This document shows, one piece after another, positions 8,367 through 17,487 of a stretch of 64,000 bases of DNA (positions within the stretch are counted from its first letter, which is position 1; every line of letters starts with the position of its first letter). Under the pieces are notes generated by a model that saw only the letters and a program-made list of their open reading frames with translations, did not search any database and was not told the DNA's origin. This stretch comes from Rhodopirellula halodulae. GTDB taxonomy: Bacteria; Planctomycetota; Planctomycetia; Pirellulales; Pirellulaceae. The translations under genes and the position numbers were made by a program. The DNA lies in assembly GCF_020966775.1 (NCBI RefSeq), contig NZ_JAJKFV010000002.1, positions 658,269 through 722,268 on the forward strand, read 5' to 3'.

Positions 8367-9962
8367 TCAGGCTGCATCCAGTGCGGTGGTAGACCGGCGG
8401 GCGGGACGACTGCGTCCATCAATGACTTTCGTGGCCACGCGGTCTTGAAGGTTGGGTCGAAAAATCGTCAGCAACAACAGTGGCAAGAACCAAGCCATGT
8501 ACAAACCGCCGCCGTAGCCGTGCCAAAATTGGGTTGCGACCATCAATGCGGCGGAGCAACTGATCAAGATGCCGAGGTTCTTTTGACCGGGCCAAACCGC
8601 GAAGAAGAAACTGAGGATCACGTAGCCAACAATCACCGGCAAACGCCAAATGGGGTTCCAACCGAGTTCCCAGATCCCGGTCAGTTCATTTGGGCCCTTG
8701 TTGGGGTTCAGCACGCCGAACATCCGCTGGACATGCGTGATGAATGGTTCGCCGCCAGCAAACGCGAGCAACGCCATCAGGATGGTCAGAGTCACGCCGA
8801 CACCCACCGCGAATCGGCCGGCACCTCGTTGCCAATAGAAACTGAACCAAAGCGGCAACAGGAACAGCGGGTAGTAGAGCAGGCCGGCCGCGGCGCCAAT
8901 GAACAAACCCGCGATCAGAGGTTTGCGATACATCAACACGCCCCACAGGATCAGCGCAGCCGGGACCACGTGGTCGACTCGGCCGGTCATTTGAGCGGTG
9001 TAAGGCATCAACAAGTACAGCGTCGCGCAACCTGCACCAGAACGAAGGTTGCCAAAGTGCCGATTGCCGATCAGCAGGATTCCGATCAATACCGCGGACT
9101 GAGCCAGGATGGCGATGATCTTTGCAATCATCGTTCGTCGTTGTTCGGCGGCGGTCAGCTCCGCCATGGTCGGTGGCTCGGCACCCGCGATGGCTTCACT
9201 GATGGGCCGAGTCGGGATCGCCGGCAGCATGTTGATGAGGGCGTAACCCGGTCCCAATTTGGGGCCTTGTTCCTGTTGGATCTCGGGCGTGCTGGCAACC
9301 ACGTTGGCCATCATGAAAATGAACAACGAGATGCCCAGAAAGTTCAGACCACCCGTGGTCAAATTGGGATCCAGCAACGGCCGCCGAACCATCAGTGGAT
9401 CGAGCAGCATTCGCAGCAGCACCAAGAACTGAATGCCGAACAACGTCACAAATCCGGCTCGCTGCAGACCGGCCGCTCGCTGGTACGCATCGGATTGGCG
9501 AAGTTGCGTCAGTTCTTCCGCGGTCAATTCGCGGGGCTCCGGCGGAGCGTCCGCCGCGGCGGGTGCTACGGTGGCGGTTGTCTCGGTGACGTCCCGCGAG
9601 TTCTCGGGCGCGGTGGGTGGTTCGGCCTCGATATCTTCGGGCCCGCGTTCATCGGGGCCATTGTCTTCGGCCCCATCGTCTTCGGCCCGTGCTGCTTCCT
9701 CCTCGGCAGAGGTCGCCAGGGAGGGATTGGTGGTTGCCGAGTTGATTTCAGCGGAGGCCAAGCGTGCTAGACGGGTTTGTCGGCGATAGCCTTCATTGAC
9801 CATCAGCAGCCCCGGCGCCAGTAGGATCAGCAACACGATGTCGAGGTTGCGGATGCTCCAAAACCGACGGAAGACGAAAAACAGTCCAATCGTCAAGAAC
9901 GACGACATGTAGACCCATGTCGTCGGGTCGGGGCGGCGGTAGTAGAGGAGAAATTCGCTCAT
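8367..9962 (-). CDS. Polytopic membrane protein, GT-C glycosyltransferase-like topology
   Basis: The 531-residue product begins MSEFLLYYRRPDPTTWVYMS. It has an N-terminal membrane pair, then a long Ala/Pro/Glu/Thr-rich acidic cytoplasmic or periplasmic linker (roughly residues 85-150). Six or more helices follow, including LYYPLFLLPLWFSFYW, VGVTLTILMALLAFAGG, VIVGYVILSFFFAVWPG and YMAWFLPLLLLTIF. The helix-rich C-terminal half with short loops resembles DUF2029/GT-C membrane glycosyltransferases, but no catalytic acidic motif is certain. The frame is open to 10139, and the ATG at 9962 is chosen because homology-like sequence starts there. It heads the operon with the MutS-like gene. Confidence 0.6.
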   Translation of the reverse strand: MSEFLLYYRRPDPTTWVYMSSFLTIGLFFVFRRFWSIRNLDIVLLILLAPGLLMVNEGYRRQTRLARLASAEINSATTNPSLATSAEEEAARAEDDGAEDNGPDERGPEDIEAEPPTAPENSRDVTETTATVAPAAADAPPEPRELTAEELTQLRQSDAYQRAAGLQRAGFVTLFGIQFLVLLRMLLDPLMVRRPLLDPNLTTGGLNFLGISLFIFMMANVVASTPEIQQEQGPKLGPGYALINMLPAIPTRPISEAIAGAEPPTMAELTAAEQRRTMIAKIIAILAQSAVLIGILLIGNRHFGNLRSGAGCATLYLLMPYTAQMTGRVDHVVPAALILWGVLMYRKPLIAGLFIGAAAGLLYYPLFLLPLWFSFYWQRGAGRFAVGVGVTLTILMALLAFAGGEPFITHVQRMFGVLNPNKGPNELTGIWELGWNPIWRLPVIVGYVILSFFFAVWPGQKNLGILISCSAALMVATQFWHGYGGGLYMAWFLPLLLLTIFRPNLQDRVATKVIDGRSRPARRSTTALDAA

Positions 9963-10133
9963 GGTCGTAGGATAAACGCCTGAACGAATGGGGGATATAG
10001 CCGGGAAAACACTTCGGCGGGGCGTCACGCTGCCTTTCGTATTCGCGAGCATTGATGGAATCAGCCAGCTAGAATCGACATCTGGCCATCCGGCCAACCC
10101 TTGCCTCATCACCCCATCCCGCGAGGCCCCGCC
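9963..10133. promoter_or_regulatory. Divergent promoter region
   Basis: These 171 bases separate two divergently transcribed genes, the membrane protein (minus) and the secreted toroid protein (plus). Promoters for both must lie here or in the adjoining 5' ends. No convincing -35/-10 or -24/-12 pair was identified by eye. Confidence 0.4.
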
Positions 10134-11693
10134 ATGCAACGAAGTTGTGTTTCAGAAAGTCTTGGTTCGAAACGCCTTGGCGTTTCAGATCGCATCCGAA
10201 TTTTGCTGCTCGGATGTGTCGTCGTCCTTGGGCCATTCGCTATGCCAACGATGGCGGCGGACCCACCCACGAAAGAAACAGTGCGCGCCGCTTTGAAAAG
10301 GGCCACGACGTACATGTCGGAAACGATCGCCGACCACGGCGGATACGCTTGGGTCAGCAGCGTCGACGGAAAGCTCAGCCACGGCGAAGGAGCCTGTGAC
10401 GACGACCGTGTTTGGGTCCAGCCGCCGGGAACGCCGGCAGTCGGTGAGGCCTACCTGCGAGCTTTCAAAGCGACAGGCGACGCGGCTCACATGCGGGCCG
10501 CGATCAACGTGGCCAAGTGTTTGTTCGAAGGTCAGCTTGCTTCGGGAGGTTGGGGGTACTCCATCGACTTTGCTCCAGAGGTGCGAGCCAACATTCCCTA
10601 TCTTGAAGGGGTCGCGGCATCATCGGAAGGAATGTTTCGAACGCCGGAACCAGGTGGTTGGGAGATTTGGCGACAGCGAAAGTTCAAGCACAACAAAACA
10701 GTGATTGACGACGACACGACGTCGGCTGCGTTGTCCTTTTCGTTAGATCTGTTGGAAACCATGAGTCGGTCCAACATGCTGGCATCGCCGGAATTGATTC
10801 GGTCGGTGAGCCTCGCTTTGCAGTCCACCCGATTGGCTCAATACCCGATTGGCGCGTGGAGCCATCACTACGACCGCATGCCAACGAGCACGCCGAGCGT
10901 TGAGTTCTATCCAATCGTGGACGCGAGTTATCCCGACGATTGGTCGCGAACTTGGACCAAGGACTACAACGGTTGCTACATGCTCAACGACAACATCACG
11001 CAGAACATGATCCGCACGATGTTGTTGGCTTGGAGAATCACCAAAGACGAACGGTATCGAGACACCGCAATTCGTGGCGGTGAATTCTTGTTGCGGGCTC
11101 AAATGCCAGAACCCCAGCCAGCTTGGGCCCAGCAGTACGACCGGCACATGCATCCGGTGTGGGATCGCAAATTTGAACCGCCCGCGATTGCGGGGTACGA
11201 ATCACAAACCGTCTTGGAAACCCTGCTGGATTTGTATGATGCAACGCAAGACGAGCGGTTCCTGGAACCGATCCAGCCAGCGATCGCGTATCTGCGAACA
11301 TGCCTGCGACCCGATGGGCGTTTGCCGCGGTACTCAGAGTTGAAAACCAACCAGCCGTTGTATTTCAACTTGAAGTATGAATTGACCAGTGATGATTCCG
11401 AGATGCCCGACCACTATGGTTTCGTCGGTGATTCACGACTGGACAAGATCGAACGTCGTTATCGATCGACGGTGGAAGGTACCGAAAAGAAAGCCACCAC
11501 CGTTTCCGCCGATCAAGTTGCAGAAATCTTGGCGGCTCAGCACGAGGACGGCGGATGGCGAGAACCGGGATTCGTTCGAGACCCCAAGGGCCGCAAGGTG
11601 GTGCCGGATGAAGGCGTCATCCACTCTGCGACCTTCATCAAGAACGTTGGTCTGCTATGCGACCATTTGATGTCGATCGCAGACTCAAGGTGA
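10134..11693 (+). CDS. Secreted alpha/alpha-toroid protein, pectate-lyase (PL10)-like
   Basis: This 519-residue protein has a signal peptide (RILLLGCVVVLGPFAMPTMA, cleavage before ADPP). A helical-toroid body follows, with repeated motifs such as AYLRAFKATGD, GGWGYSIDFAPE and DDDTTSAALSFSLDLL. The segment DASYPDDWSRTWTKDYNGCY with downstream LNDNITQNMIRTML recalls the substrate-binding region of family-10 pectate lyases. It may therefore cleave or bind acidic polysaccharide outside the cytoplasm, but the catalytic residues were not verified. Planctomycetes carry many proteins of this kind. An earlier start at 10101 is possible; the ATG at 10134 is preferred. Confidence 0.55.
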   Translation: MQRSCVSESLGSKRLGVSDRIRILLLGCVVVLGPFAMPTMAADPPTKETVRAALKRATTYMSETIADHGGYAWVSSVDGKLSHGEGACDDDRVWVQPPGTPAVGEAYLRAFKATGDAAHMRAAINVAKCLFEGQLASGGWGYSIDFAPEVRANIPYLEGVAASSEGMFRTPEPGGWEIWRQRKFKHNKTVIDDDTTSAALSFSLDLLETMSRSNMLASPELIRSVSLALQSTRLAQYPIGAWSHHYDRMPTSTPSVEFYPIVDASYPDDWSRTWTKDYNGCYMLNDNITQNMIRTMLLAWRITKDERYRDTAIRGGEFLLRAQMPEPQPAWAQQYDRHMHPVWDRKFEPPAIAGYESQTVLETLLDLYDATQDERFLEPIQPAIAYLRTCLRPDGRLPRYSELKTNQPLYFNLKYELTSDDSEMPDHYGFVGDSRLDKIERRYRSTVEGTEKKATTVSADQVAEILAAQHEDGGWREPGFVRDPKGRKVVPDEGVIHSATFIKNVGLLCDHLMSIADSR

Positions 11694-11753
11694 TCGCGAA
11701 AGTTGGGAGCCGGCTTGGTGGCGGAAATCGTCAAGACTCGATTGTCTTGCCGA

Positions 11754-11795
11754 CCACGACATGAATGGGCAAGAGTGCCCATTCGATGTCCGTGG
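11754..11795. terminator. Long hairpin between convergent genes
   Basis: The inner stem GAATGGGCA/TGCCCATTC (11763-11784) is perfect with an AGAG loop. It extends outward as CCACGACAT paired with ATGTCCGTGG with one bulge. It lies between the convergent toroid and oxidoreductase genes, so it may act as a bidirectional transcription end. A T-run is lacking. Confidence 0.45.
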
Positions 11796-11877
11796 CATTT
11801 GATGCTGTCAATGATCAACTAACCGCTGCCGAGTTCCGGCACGTGCGGGCGAAATTGTCGCGAGCCAAGCGATTCGC

Positions 11878-13248
11878 TCAGCCCATTTCGATCTCGTAGC
11901 CTTCGCGGTATGGGCGAGCCAGCATTGAATTGGCCTCTTCGTCGCCGACGATTTGCTCGCTGCTGTTGTCCCACTTCAGGCCACGACCCAAGCGTGCGGA
12001 GATCCCGGCCAAGTGACAGACGTTGAGCATTTCCATGTGCGAGTGCACATCGGAGATCGGCTCCAATCCTTCGCGGTGACAGTGCAAGAAGTTGAACCAA
12101 TGGGCGCGTCGCTCGTTGTGCTCGGTCGGCAAACCTTTGTAGACCTTCGAGATCGCATCCTCGGGAAGTGGATTGTCTTTCAAGTCTTCGACGGGTTTTC
12201 CCGTGAGATTTCCGCGACTGACGAACAACCGGCCTTTGTCACCTTCGATCAAAACCCCGTTGCGGGTGTCGTTGCGAATGATCATTTCGGTGCCGCCTGG
12301 GTAGGCGACGTTGAACAGGAACTTCGTCGCGGTGTTGTAGCGATCGTTTTGCACCGCTTTGCCGTCTTTGAACTCAACCGGATGTTCTGCGGTTCCACCG
12401 ATCGAGGTGGGGCCTTCGGTTTGACCGTTTAGTTTCAATGCCCAGTTGGCGATGTCGACATGGTGGGCGCCCCAATCGGTGAGTTTGCCGCCAGAGTATT
12501 CGTACCACCAACGGAACTCGTAGTGTCCGTTGGATTGCTTGCCGTTTTCCGAGCGTCGGTAATCCACCTTGGGTGCTGGTCCGAGCCACAAATCCCAATC
12601 GAGTGATTCAGGAGCGTCGGCCACCGGAAGCGATCCACTGGTGGGCGCTCCACCAATCGCGGCTTGCACACGTTGAATTTTCCCGAGGCGGCCTTCATTC
12701 ACGATCGCCATGGCTTTGACAAACTTGTCGAACGTGCTGCGCTGTTGCGTGCCGACCTGGACAATGCGTCCGGTTTCCTTTTGAACTTTGCGAATCAGCT
12801 TGCCTTCGTCGATGGTCAACGTCAGCGGTTTTTCGCAGTAGACATCTTTGCCGGCAAGCATGGCTTCGATCAGTGGTTTGGCATGCCAGTGATCAGGCGT
12901 CGCAATGTGGACGATTTTGATGTCATCGCGTTCGAGGACCTTGCGATAGTCCGAGTACATGTCCGCCTTGCCTTGGCTGAACTGGTCGTTGGCCTGTTGA
13001 GCTCGGCTGGAATCGGCGTCAGCAATCGCAACCAAGTTCAACCACTGTTTGGCCGAATTCAGGTTGCCGCGTCCCATGCCACCGGCACCGATCAGACCGA
13101 TGTTCATTTTGTCGTTGGCAATTTCGTCCGCCAAAGAGCGAGGTGACCAGGCGAAATAGGGCGTCATGGCCGCGGCACCGACGGCGGCTTTCAAAACGGT
13201 GCGGCGATTCGTGGAAGCGGTTTCAGGCTTGCTTCGGGAGGGACTCAT
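11878..13248 (-). CDS. Gfo/Idh/MocA oxidoreductase with twin-arginine signal
   Basis: This 456-residue protein opens with a twin-arginine signal (TNRRTVLKAAVGAAAMTPYF). Next come the Rossmann motif MNIGLIGAGGMGRGNLN, the KIVHIATPDHWHAKPLIEAM helix and the catalytic segment DVYCEKPLTLTIDEGKLI. The C-terminal half contains WWYEYSGGKLTDWGAHHVDI, typical of the large planctomycete family of exported NAD(P)-dependent oxidoreductases. The substrate is unknown, probably a sugar derivative. The frame continues upstream to 13398, but the ATG at 13248 gives the expected short signal. It is convergent with the upstream toroid gene and divergent from the radical SAM gene. Confidence 0.85.
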   Translation of the reverse strand: MSPSRSKPETASTNRRTVLKAAVGAAAMTPYFAWSPRSLADEIANDKMNIGLIGAGGMGRGNLNSAKQWLNLVAIADADSSRAQQANDQFSQGKADMYSDYRKVLERDDIKIVHIATPDHWHAKPLIEAMLAGKDVYCEKPLTLTIDEGKLIRKVQKETGRIVQVGTQQRSTFDKFVKAMAIVNEGRLGKIQRVQAAIGGAPTSGSLPVADAPESLDWDLWLGPAPKVDYRRSENGKQSNGHYEFRWWYEYSGGKLTDWGAHHVDIANWALKLNGQTEGPTSIGGTAEHPVEFKDGKAVQNDRYNTATKFLFNVAYPGGTEMIIRNDTRNGVLIEGDKGRLFVSRGNLTGKPVEDLKDNPLPEDAISKVYKGLPTEHNERRAHWFNFLHCHREGLEPISDVHSHMEMLNVCHLAGISARLGRGLKWDNSSEQIVGDEEANSMLARPYREGYEIEMG

Positions 13249-13681
13249 GGTGGGCCTCAATGGAGGAAAGGTGGGTGTGCGAATGGCGGGGGAAGTCCCG
13301 CTGCCGCAAAGGAAGGCGAGAGTGGAAGCCACTTCAGGGGTGGCTTTGCCGCGCGGTACGTTCGCCTCGCAGTATAATCGAATGCAAGCCACGATCATGA
13401 GACCGATCGGTGTTCACCCGCACCAAATCGCAAAAGTTAGGCGATCTGGGTGAATGGAGTGCCGCCATCGCTTTCTGCCCTGTCGCAATTGTTGAGCTGG
13501 ACGGTTGGCGGGGCGGATTTCGGCGGATCGTGTCTTGGCGGGGGGCAGGAGCGAGACGACGGATCGACGTCACCTTTTCGCCATTCCGAATAGACTTCTG
13601 CGAAGCGGCTGGACTTCTGGTCGGGAATTTGTTCGCCTGGACAGTCAAGTTTGTTGCAAACCTTTCTTCATTGAGAATTTC
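13249..13681. promoter_or_regulatory. 433-bp divergent intergenic region
   Basis: This stretch lies between the divergent oxidoreductase and radical SAM genes. Open frames cross it on both strands, including a plus frame from 13410 that starts with TRTKSQKLGDLGEWSAA. None continues into a recognisable protein. It probably holds both promoters. No clear sigma-70 or sigma-54 box was found. Confidence 0.45.
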
Positions 13682-14968
13682 ATGTACCTCCGAATGGCCA
13701 AGCGTTTCGCTCTCGAGACTGACAAGCGGCTGCTGGGCAAAGCCGTTTGGGCTCTGGGTGTGAAAGGACTGCGTAGCGTTCATCGACACAAACGCCGATT
13801 GAAGAAAGGCGAATTCTTTCCACCGTTTTTATATTTGTCGGTGATCAATAGCTGCAACCTTCGCTGCCAGGGATGCTGGGTCGACGTGGGAGCGAAACAG
13901 CACAAGATCGAATTGGACGCGGCGAATCGAACGATCCAGCAAGCCAAGGAGATGGGCAACAGTTTCTTTGGCATCCTGGGTGGCGAGCCCTTCATGCACA
14001 AAGATCTGCTGAACCTGTTTGAAGCTCACCCGGACGTTTACTTTCAAGTCTTCACCAATGGCCACTTCATCACGGACGAGGTCGCAGCACGGCTTCGTAA
14101 GTGTGGCAACGTGACGCCGTTGATCAGCGTCGAAGGCACCGAAATCATTAGCGACACCCGTCGCGGTCGAGACGGCGTCTACAACCAAACGATGGCGGGG
14201 ATCGAAGCCGCGCTTCGAAACAAGTTGTTGGTGGGCGTATGCACCAGCGTTTGCAAATCAAACATCGACGACTTGGTGCGTGACGAATGGGTCGATCGGT
14301 TGATCGAGATGGGCGTCATGTACACGTGGTTCCACATCTATCGCCCGGTGGGACCTGAGCCCAATCCTCAGTTGGCTCTGTCCAGTGAAGAGCAACGCCG
14401 TGTTCGCCAATTCGTGGTCGACACGCGAGCGACCAAACCAATCATCGTGATCGATGCCTACCACGATGACGCGGGCAATGCATTGTGTCCCGCGGTGACC
14501 GGGTTCACGCACCACGTCGGGCCGTGGGGTGACATCGAACCGTGTCCGGTGATCCAACTCGCGACCGAATCAATTCATGACAGCAAACCGTTGAAGGAAA
14601 CGTTCAATGAGTCCGGTTTCCTGCGTGACTTCCGCGAATTGACGGCCCAAAACACGCGTGGATGCGTGATCATGGAACGACCGGATCTGTTGATTGATCT
14701 GGCCGAAAAACACGGGGCTCGCGACACAACGGCGCGTGGCAATGTTCTAGCGGAACTTCGCAATGTGGAACCACGCCGCAGTCAATATCAGCCGGGCGAC
14801 GAAATCCCGGAACGAAACTTGATCTATCGATGGGCAAAGAAGTACGCCTTCAATGACTTTGGAACCTACGGTCGGCACTTCGAAGAAAGTGACTATCAAG
14901 ATCCCGACCAGCGGCCGCCCATGTCATCCAACGATCCAACTGATTCTCAATTGCCGGTGTTGAACTAA
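13682..14968 (+). CDS. Radical SAM protein, unknown substrate
   Basis: This 428-residue protein has a radical-SAM core. The cluster motif is SVINSCNLRCQGCWVDV, with the three cysteines in CxxxCxxC-like spacing shortened to CNLRCQGC. The glycine-rich SAM segment is FFGILGGEPFMHKDLL. Later cysteines in GNALCPAVTGF, DIEPCPVIQ and NTRGCVIME suggest a SPASM-like auxiliary cluster region. The enzyme would use a 4Fe-4S cluster and S-adenosylmethionine to start a radical reaction, perhaps on a peptide or lipid, but no substrate gene is adjacent. Upstream in-frame starts from 13505 exist; the ATG at 13682 matches the onset of conserved-looking sequence. Confidence 0.8.
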   Translation: MYLRMAKRFALETDKRLLGKAVWALGVKGLRSVHRHKRRLKKGEFFPPFLYLSVINSCNLRCQGCWVDVGAKQHKIELDAANRTIQQAKEMGNSFFGILGGEPFMHKDLLNLFEAHPDVYFQVFTNGHFITDEVAARLRKCGNVTPLISVEGTEIISDTRRGRDGVYNQTMAGIEAALRNKLLVGVCTSVCKSNIDDLVRDEWVDRLIEMGVMYTWFHIYRPVGPEPNPQLALSSEEQRRVRQFVVDTRATKPIIVIDAYHDDAGNALCPAVTGFTHHVGPWGDIEPCPVIQLATESIHDSKPLKETFNESGFLRDFRELTAQNTRGCVIMERPDLLIDLAEKHGARDTTARGNVLAELRNVEPRRSQYQPGDEIPERNLIYRWAKKYAFNDFGTYGRHFEESDYQDPDQRPPMSSNDPTDSQLPVLN

Positions 14969-15036
14969 CGATTTCTGGACACCATGGATGTCTCTGGTTT
15001 GACCACGTTTTCATCTGCAACCATTAGAATTCAGCG

Positions 15037-16014
15037 ATGATTGTTCCCGAGTATTGGGCGGAAGCCAGCGAGCGAATGGTGGGTCAGAAAACCAGCCGCA
15101 CCATCAAGCGGTTTGGTTGGTCCGACGTCAGCCAGGAAGCAGCTCAGCAGCACGCAGAACAGCGAGTTGCGGATGCGATTGCTGAGATCAAACGAGGCGA
15201 AATGCCGCCGTTCACCGAGCCTCGTGTTCCGTACAACGGAGCCGACGGTTTACCGATCCGCGAAGAAATCATCGATCGGCGCGGCAACGAAGTGCTGACT
15301 CGCAATGCATATGGTGCACTTTGTTTGAACACACCCGACGTCCTTTTCGCGGATGTTGATTTTACTCAGTCCAGCGGCTGCGGCGTGTACTTGGCCACAT
15401 TCGCGATCAGCTTCGTTGCGTGGTTCGCGGTTTCAGTGCAGATGGACATGGCGAACGCGTTTTTCGTTGTTGGTTTGCTGGCCATGCTGACCGCTGGTTT
15501 GTTGGGCGGGCTGATCGAGACGATCCGCAAACGGATTCAGGGCACACCTCAAACCCGTGCGCGGAAACGGATTGAGTCCTTCGCCAATTCGCATCCCGAA
15601 TGGAAAATGCGTTTGTACGAGACACCCATGGGTTTTCGCGTCCTGGTGACTCACAAGACCTTTGACCCACGCGGTACCGAGGCATTGGACTTTTTCGAAC
15701 GCATTCACGCGGATCCGGTCTACGTTCGAATGTGTTTCAATCAGAACTGTTTCCGCGCCCGTGTGTCGCCCAAACCTTGGCGAGTGGGACTGAGCGAGCA
15801 TCTGAAACCACGTCCGGGCGTGTGGCCAATCGCGGAAGAGAGGCTGCCGGCTCGAAGGGCGTGGGTGAAACGCTACGACGAAGCCCGCCAGCAACGTTCG
15901 TCTTGTCGCTACGTGACCAGTCTCGGAAACGGACGTGCCTGTCGCGAGGCAACTGAGGTGCAGCGTTGGCACGATGAGCTGTCCGCTGCCAACCAAGATT
16001 GGCCGATCGCTTGA
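15037..16014 (+). CDS. Hypothetical membrane protein with two central helices
   Basis: This 325-residue protein has a soluble N-terminal third, two adjacent membrane helices (GVYLATFAISFVAWFAVSV and AFFVVGLLAMLTAGLLGGL) and a basic C-terminal domain. That domain has four cysteines in two spaced groups (RMCFNQNCFRARVSPKPW and SSCRYVTSLGNGRACREA). The cysteine-plus-tryptophan segment looks like a metal or redox site, but no known family is recognised. It follows the radical SAM gene by 68 bases on the same strand and precedes another hypothetical membrane-anchored protein. Confidence 0.6.
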   Translation: MIVPEYWAEASERMVGQKTSRTIKRFGWSDVSQEAAQQHAEQRVADAIAEIKRGEMPPFTEPRVPYNGADGLPIREEIIDRRGNEVLTRNAYGALCLNTPDVLFADVDFTQSSGCGVYLATFAISFVAWFAVSVQMDMANAFFVVGLLAMLTAGLLGGLIETIRKRIQGTPQTRARKRIESFANSHPEWKMRLYETPMGFRVLVTHKTFDPRGTEALDFFERIHADPVYVRMCFNQNCFRARVSPKPWRVGLSEHLKPRPGVWPIAEERLPARRAWVKRYDEARQQRSSCRYVTSLGNGRACREATEVQRWHDELSAANQDWPIA

Positions 16015-16088
16015 CGAAAACCGCCGCGGCATGAAAACTTGCCGGATTTCGAGCGCCCCGTTCTGGGGGTGTTCCGGCCAGGGTCTTC

Positions 16089-17405
16089 ATGAACGCGAAA
16101 AATATCTCTTTCGGTTGCATTGCGTTGGCCCTGCTGGGGTTGCTTTGGGTTGCATTGCCAGTGGGCTATCAGCATTGGCAGGTGAATCACCAATTGAAGA
16201 TCTTGCATGATGCCGGGGAGCCGACGTTGATCAACCATCTGGGTGATCCCGCACCCGTTTCGGTCTGGCCTTTGGACAAAAAGGTGGATGCTCGGACCAG
16301 CATTCTCGAGATTCTGCCCGAAGCGAATGCGTTGGTCGTCGAGCTCAAGCCTGTTTTAAATTCCGACGATTTCCTGGACTGCAAACAACCGGTGTCGGCT
16401 CAGCATCTGTCGGTATTGAAGGCATCGTTTGAAAAGCATCCGAGCGTCGTTCCTGCGCTTCGTGCCGCATCGGATTGCCAGCGTTACGCGTGGCCATCTC
16501 CGCATACGCCGCAGGGGGTTTTGACAACCGATCAATACATGAAGCTGTTATTGAAGGAGATCAGCAATTTGCGGATGGTCGGTCGGTTGATGTTCTGCGG
16601 TGCTCGATTCCTGGCTTCGAAAGGCCAGGTCGATGAGTCAGCAATGCTGTGTGTGGATCTGATGCGTTTGACGGGATTGCAAGAAACCGGACCCACGGTC
16701 GTGGTGTATCAAACGAACGTGGCCATTCGGCAATCGGCGGTCGACCAGTTGAATGTGATTCTTCAAGAATCCGTTTTGGAGCCGAAGACCCACGCTGCGA
16801 TTGAACGGGTTTTGGCGGAACATGAATCCAGTGACGCGTTCGTTCAGGCGTTGAAGACCGAGCGTGCGTTCGGCATCAGTTCATTTCAAAACATGCCATC
16901 GTCCGTTCGATGGTTTTCCGGATCGTTGCCCGACTATCTGGGTGCCATGCAGGCTCAGATCGAACTTGGCAAAACGCCGCCGCACAAAATTTTGGCTTCC
17001 GCGGCGACGTCTCAATTTCCACTCACGCAACTGTCGATGCAGGCCGTTGAGAGTTGCCGCAATGCGTTTGAAACCGACCGCATCCGGTTGCGTTGTTTGC
17101 GGATTCTGAATGCCCTTCGATCAAAGCAGATAGTTTCCTGCGAGTTGCCGAGCGAATGTTTGGGGCTCGCTGCCGAAGCCATCGAGGATCCGTATTCGGG
17201 CCGGTCGCTGAACATGGATGCGGTGGAAACGGCGAACGGAATCCGATGGTGCATTCATTCCGCTGGGCCCAATCCCTTTGCCGTCGGCGAGATGGCACGA
17301 GGACTGCCAAACGACAAAGGGAACGGGCGGAATCCCAACGCACAGAACCCTTACGCACAGGGCGAAAACCAGCGTCATCAGATGGATTTGAGCCTCTCTC
17401 CGTGA
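16089..17405 (+). CDS. Hypothetical protein with N-terminal membrane anchor
   Basis: The 438-residue product begins MNAKNISFGCIALALLGLLW, an uncleaved signal or type II anchor of about 20 hydrophobic residues. The rest is a largely helical extracytoplasmic domain without recognisable motif. Its C-terminal tail is rich in Asn/Gln/Pro. This type of single-anchor large helical protein is frequent in planctomycetes and mostly uncharacterised. It starts 74 bases after the preceding hypothetical gene and ends 82 bases before pepF, so it may belong to the same transcript. Confidence 0.6.
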   Translation: MNAKNISFGCIALALLGLLWVALPVGYQHWQVNHQLKILHDAGEPTLINHLGDPAPVSVWPLDKKVDARTSILEILPEANALVVELKPVLNSDDFLDCKQPVSAQHLSVLKASFEKHPSVVPALRAASDCQRYAWPSPHTPQGVLTTDQYMKLLLKEISNLRMVGRLMFCGARFLASKGQVDESAMLCVDLMRLTGLQETGPTVVVYQTNVAIRQSAVDQLNVILQESVLEPKTHAAIERVLAEHESSDAFVQALKTERAFGISSFQNMPSSVRWFSGSLPDYLGAMQAQIELGKTPPHKILASAATSQFPLTQLSMQAVESCRNAFETDRIRLRCLRILNALRSKQIVSCELPSECLGLAAEAIEDPYSGRSLNMDAVETANGIRWCIHSAGPNPFAVGEMARGLPNDKGNGRNPNAQNPYAQGENQRHQMDLSLSP

Positions 17406-17487
17406 GGCGGTGATGGCGGGAGAGGTCCGGTGTTAAACTATCCGGATTGTTCTCCTCTTCGCTTCTCTGACCCACGTTGCTCCACGG

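Noticed and set aside
8445..9770. 441-codon plus-strand frame opposite the polytopic membrane gene
   Set aside because: It is antisense to a gene with clear membrane helices and has a Gln/Arg/His-rich composition typical of a shadow frame.
13410..13763. Possible gene in the divergent gap starting TRTKSQKLGDLGEWSAA
   Set aside because: The first few residues look orderly, but the remainder has no protein-like pattern, and the frame overlaps the radical SAM gene.
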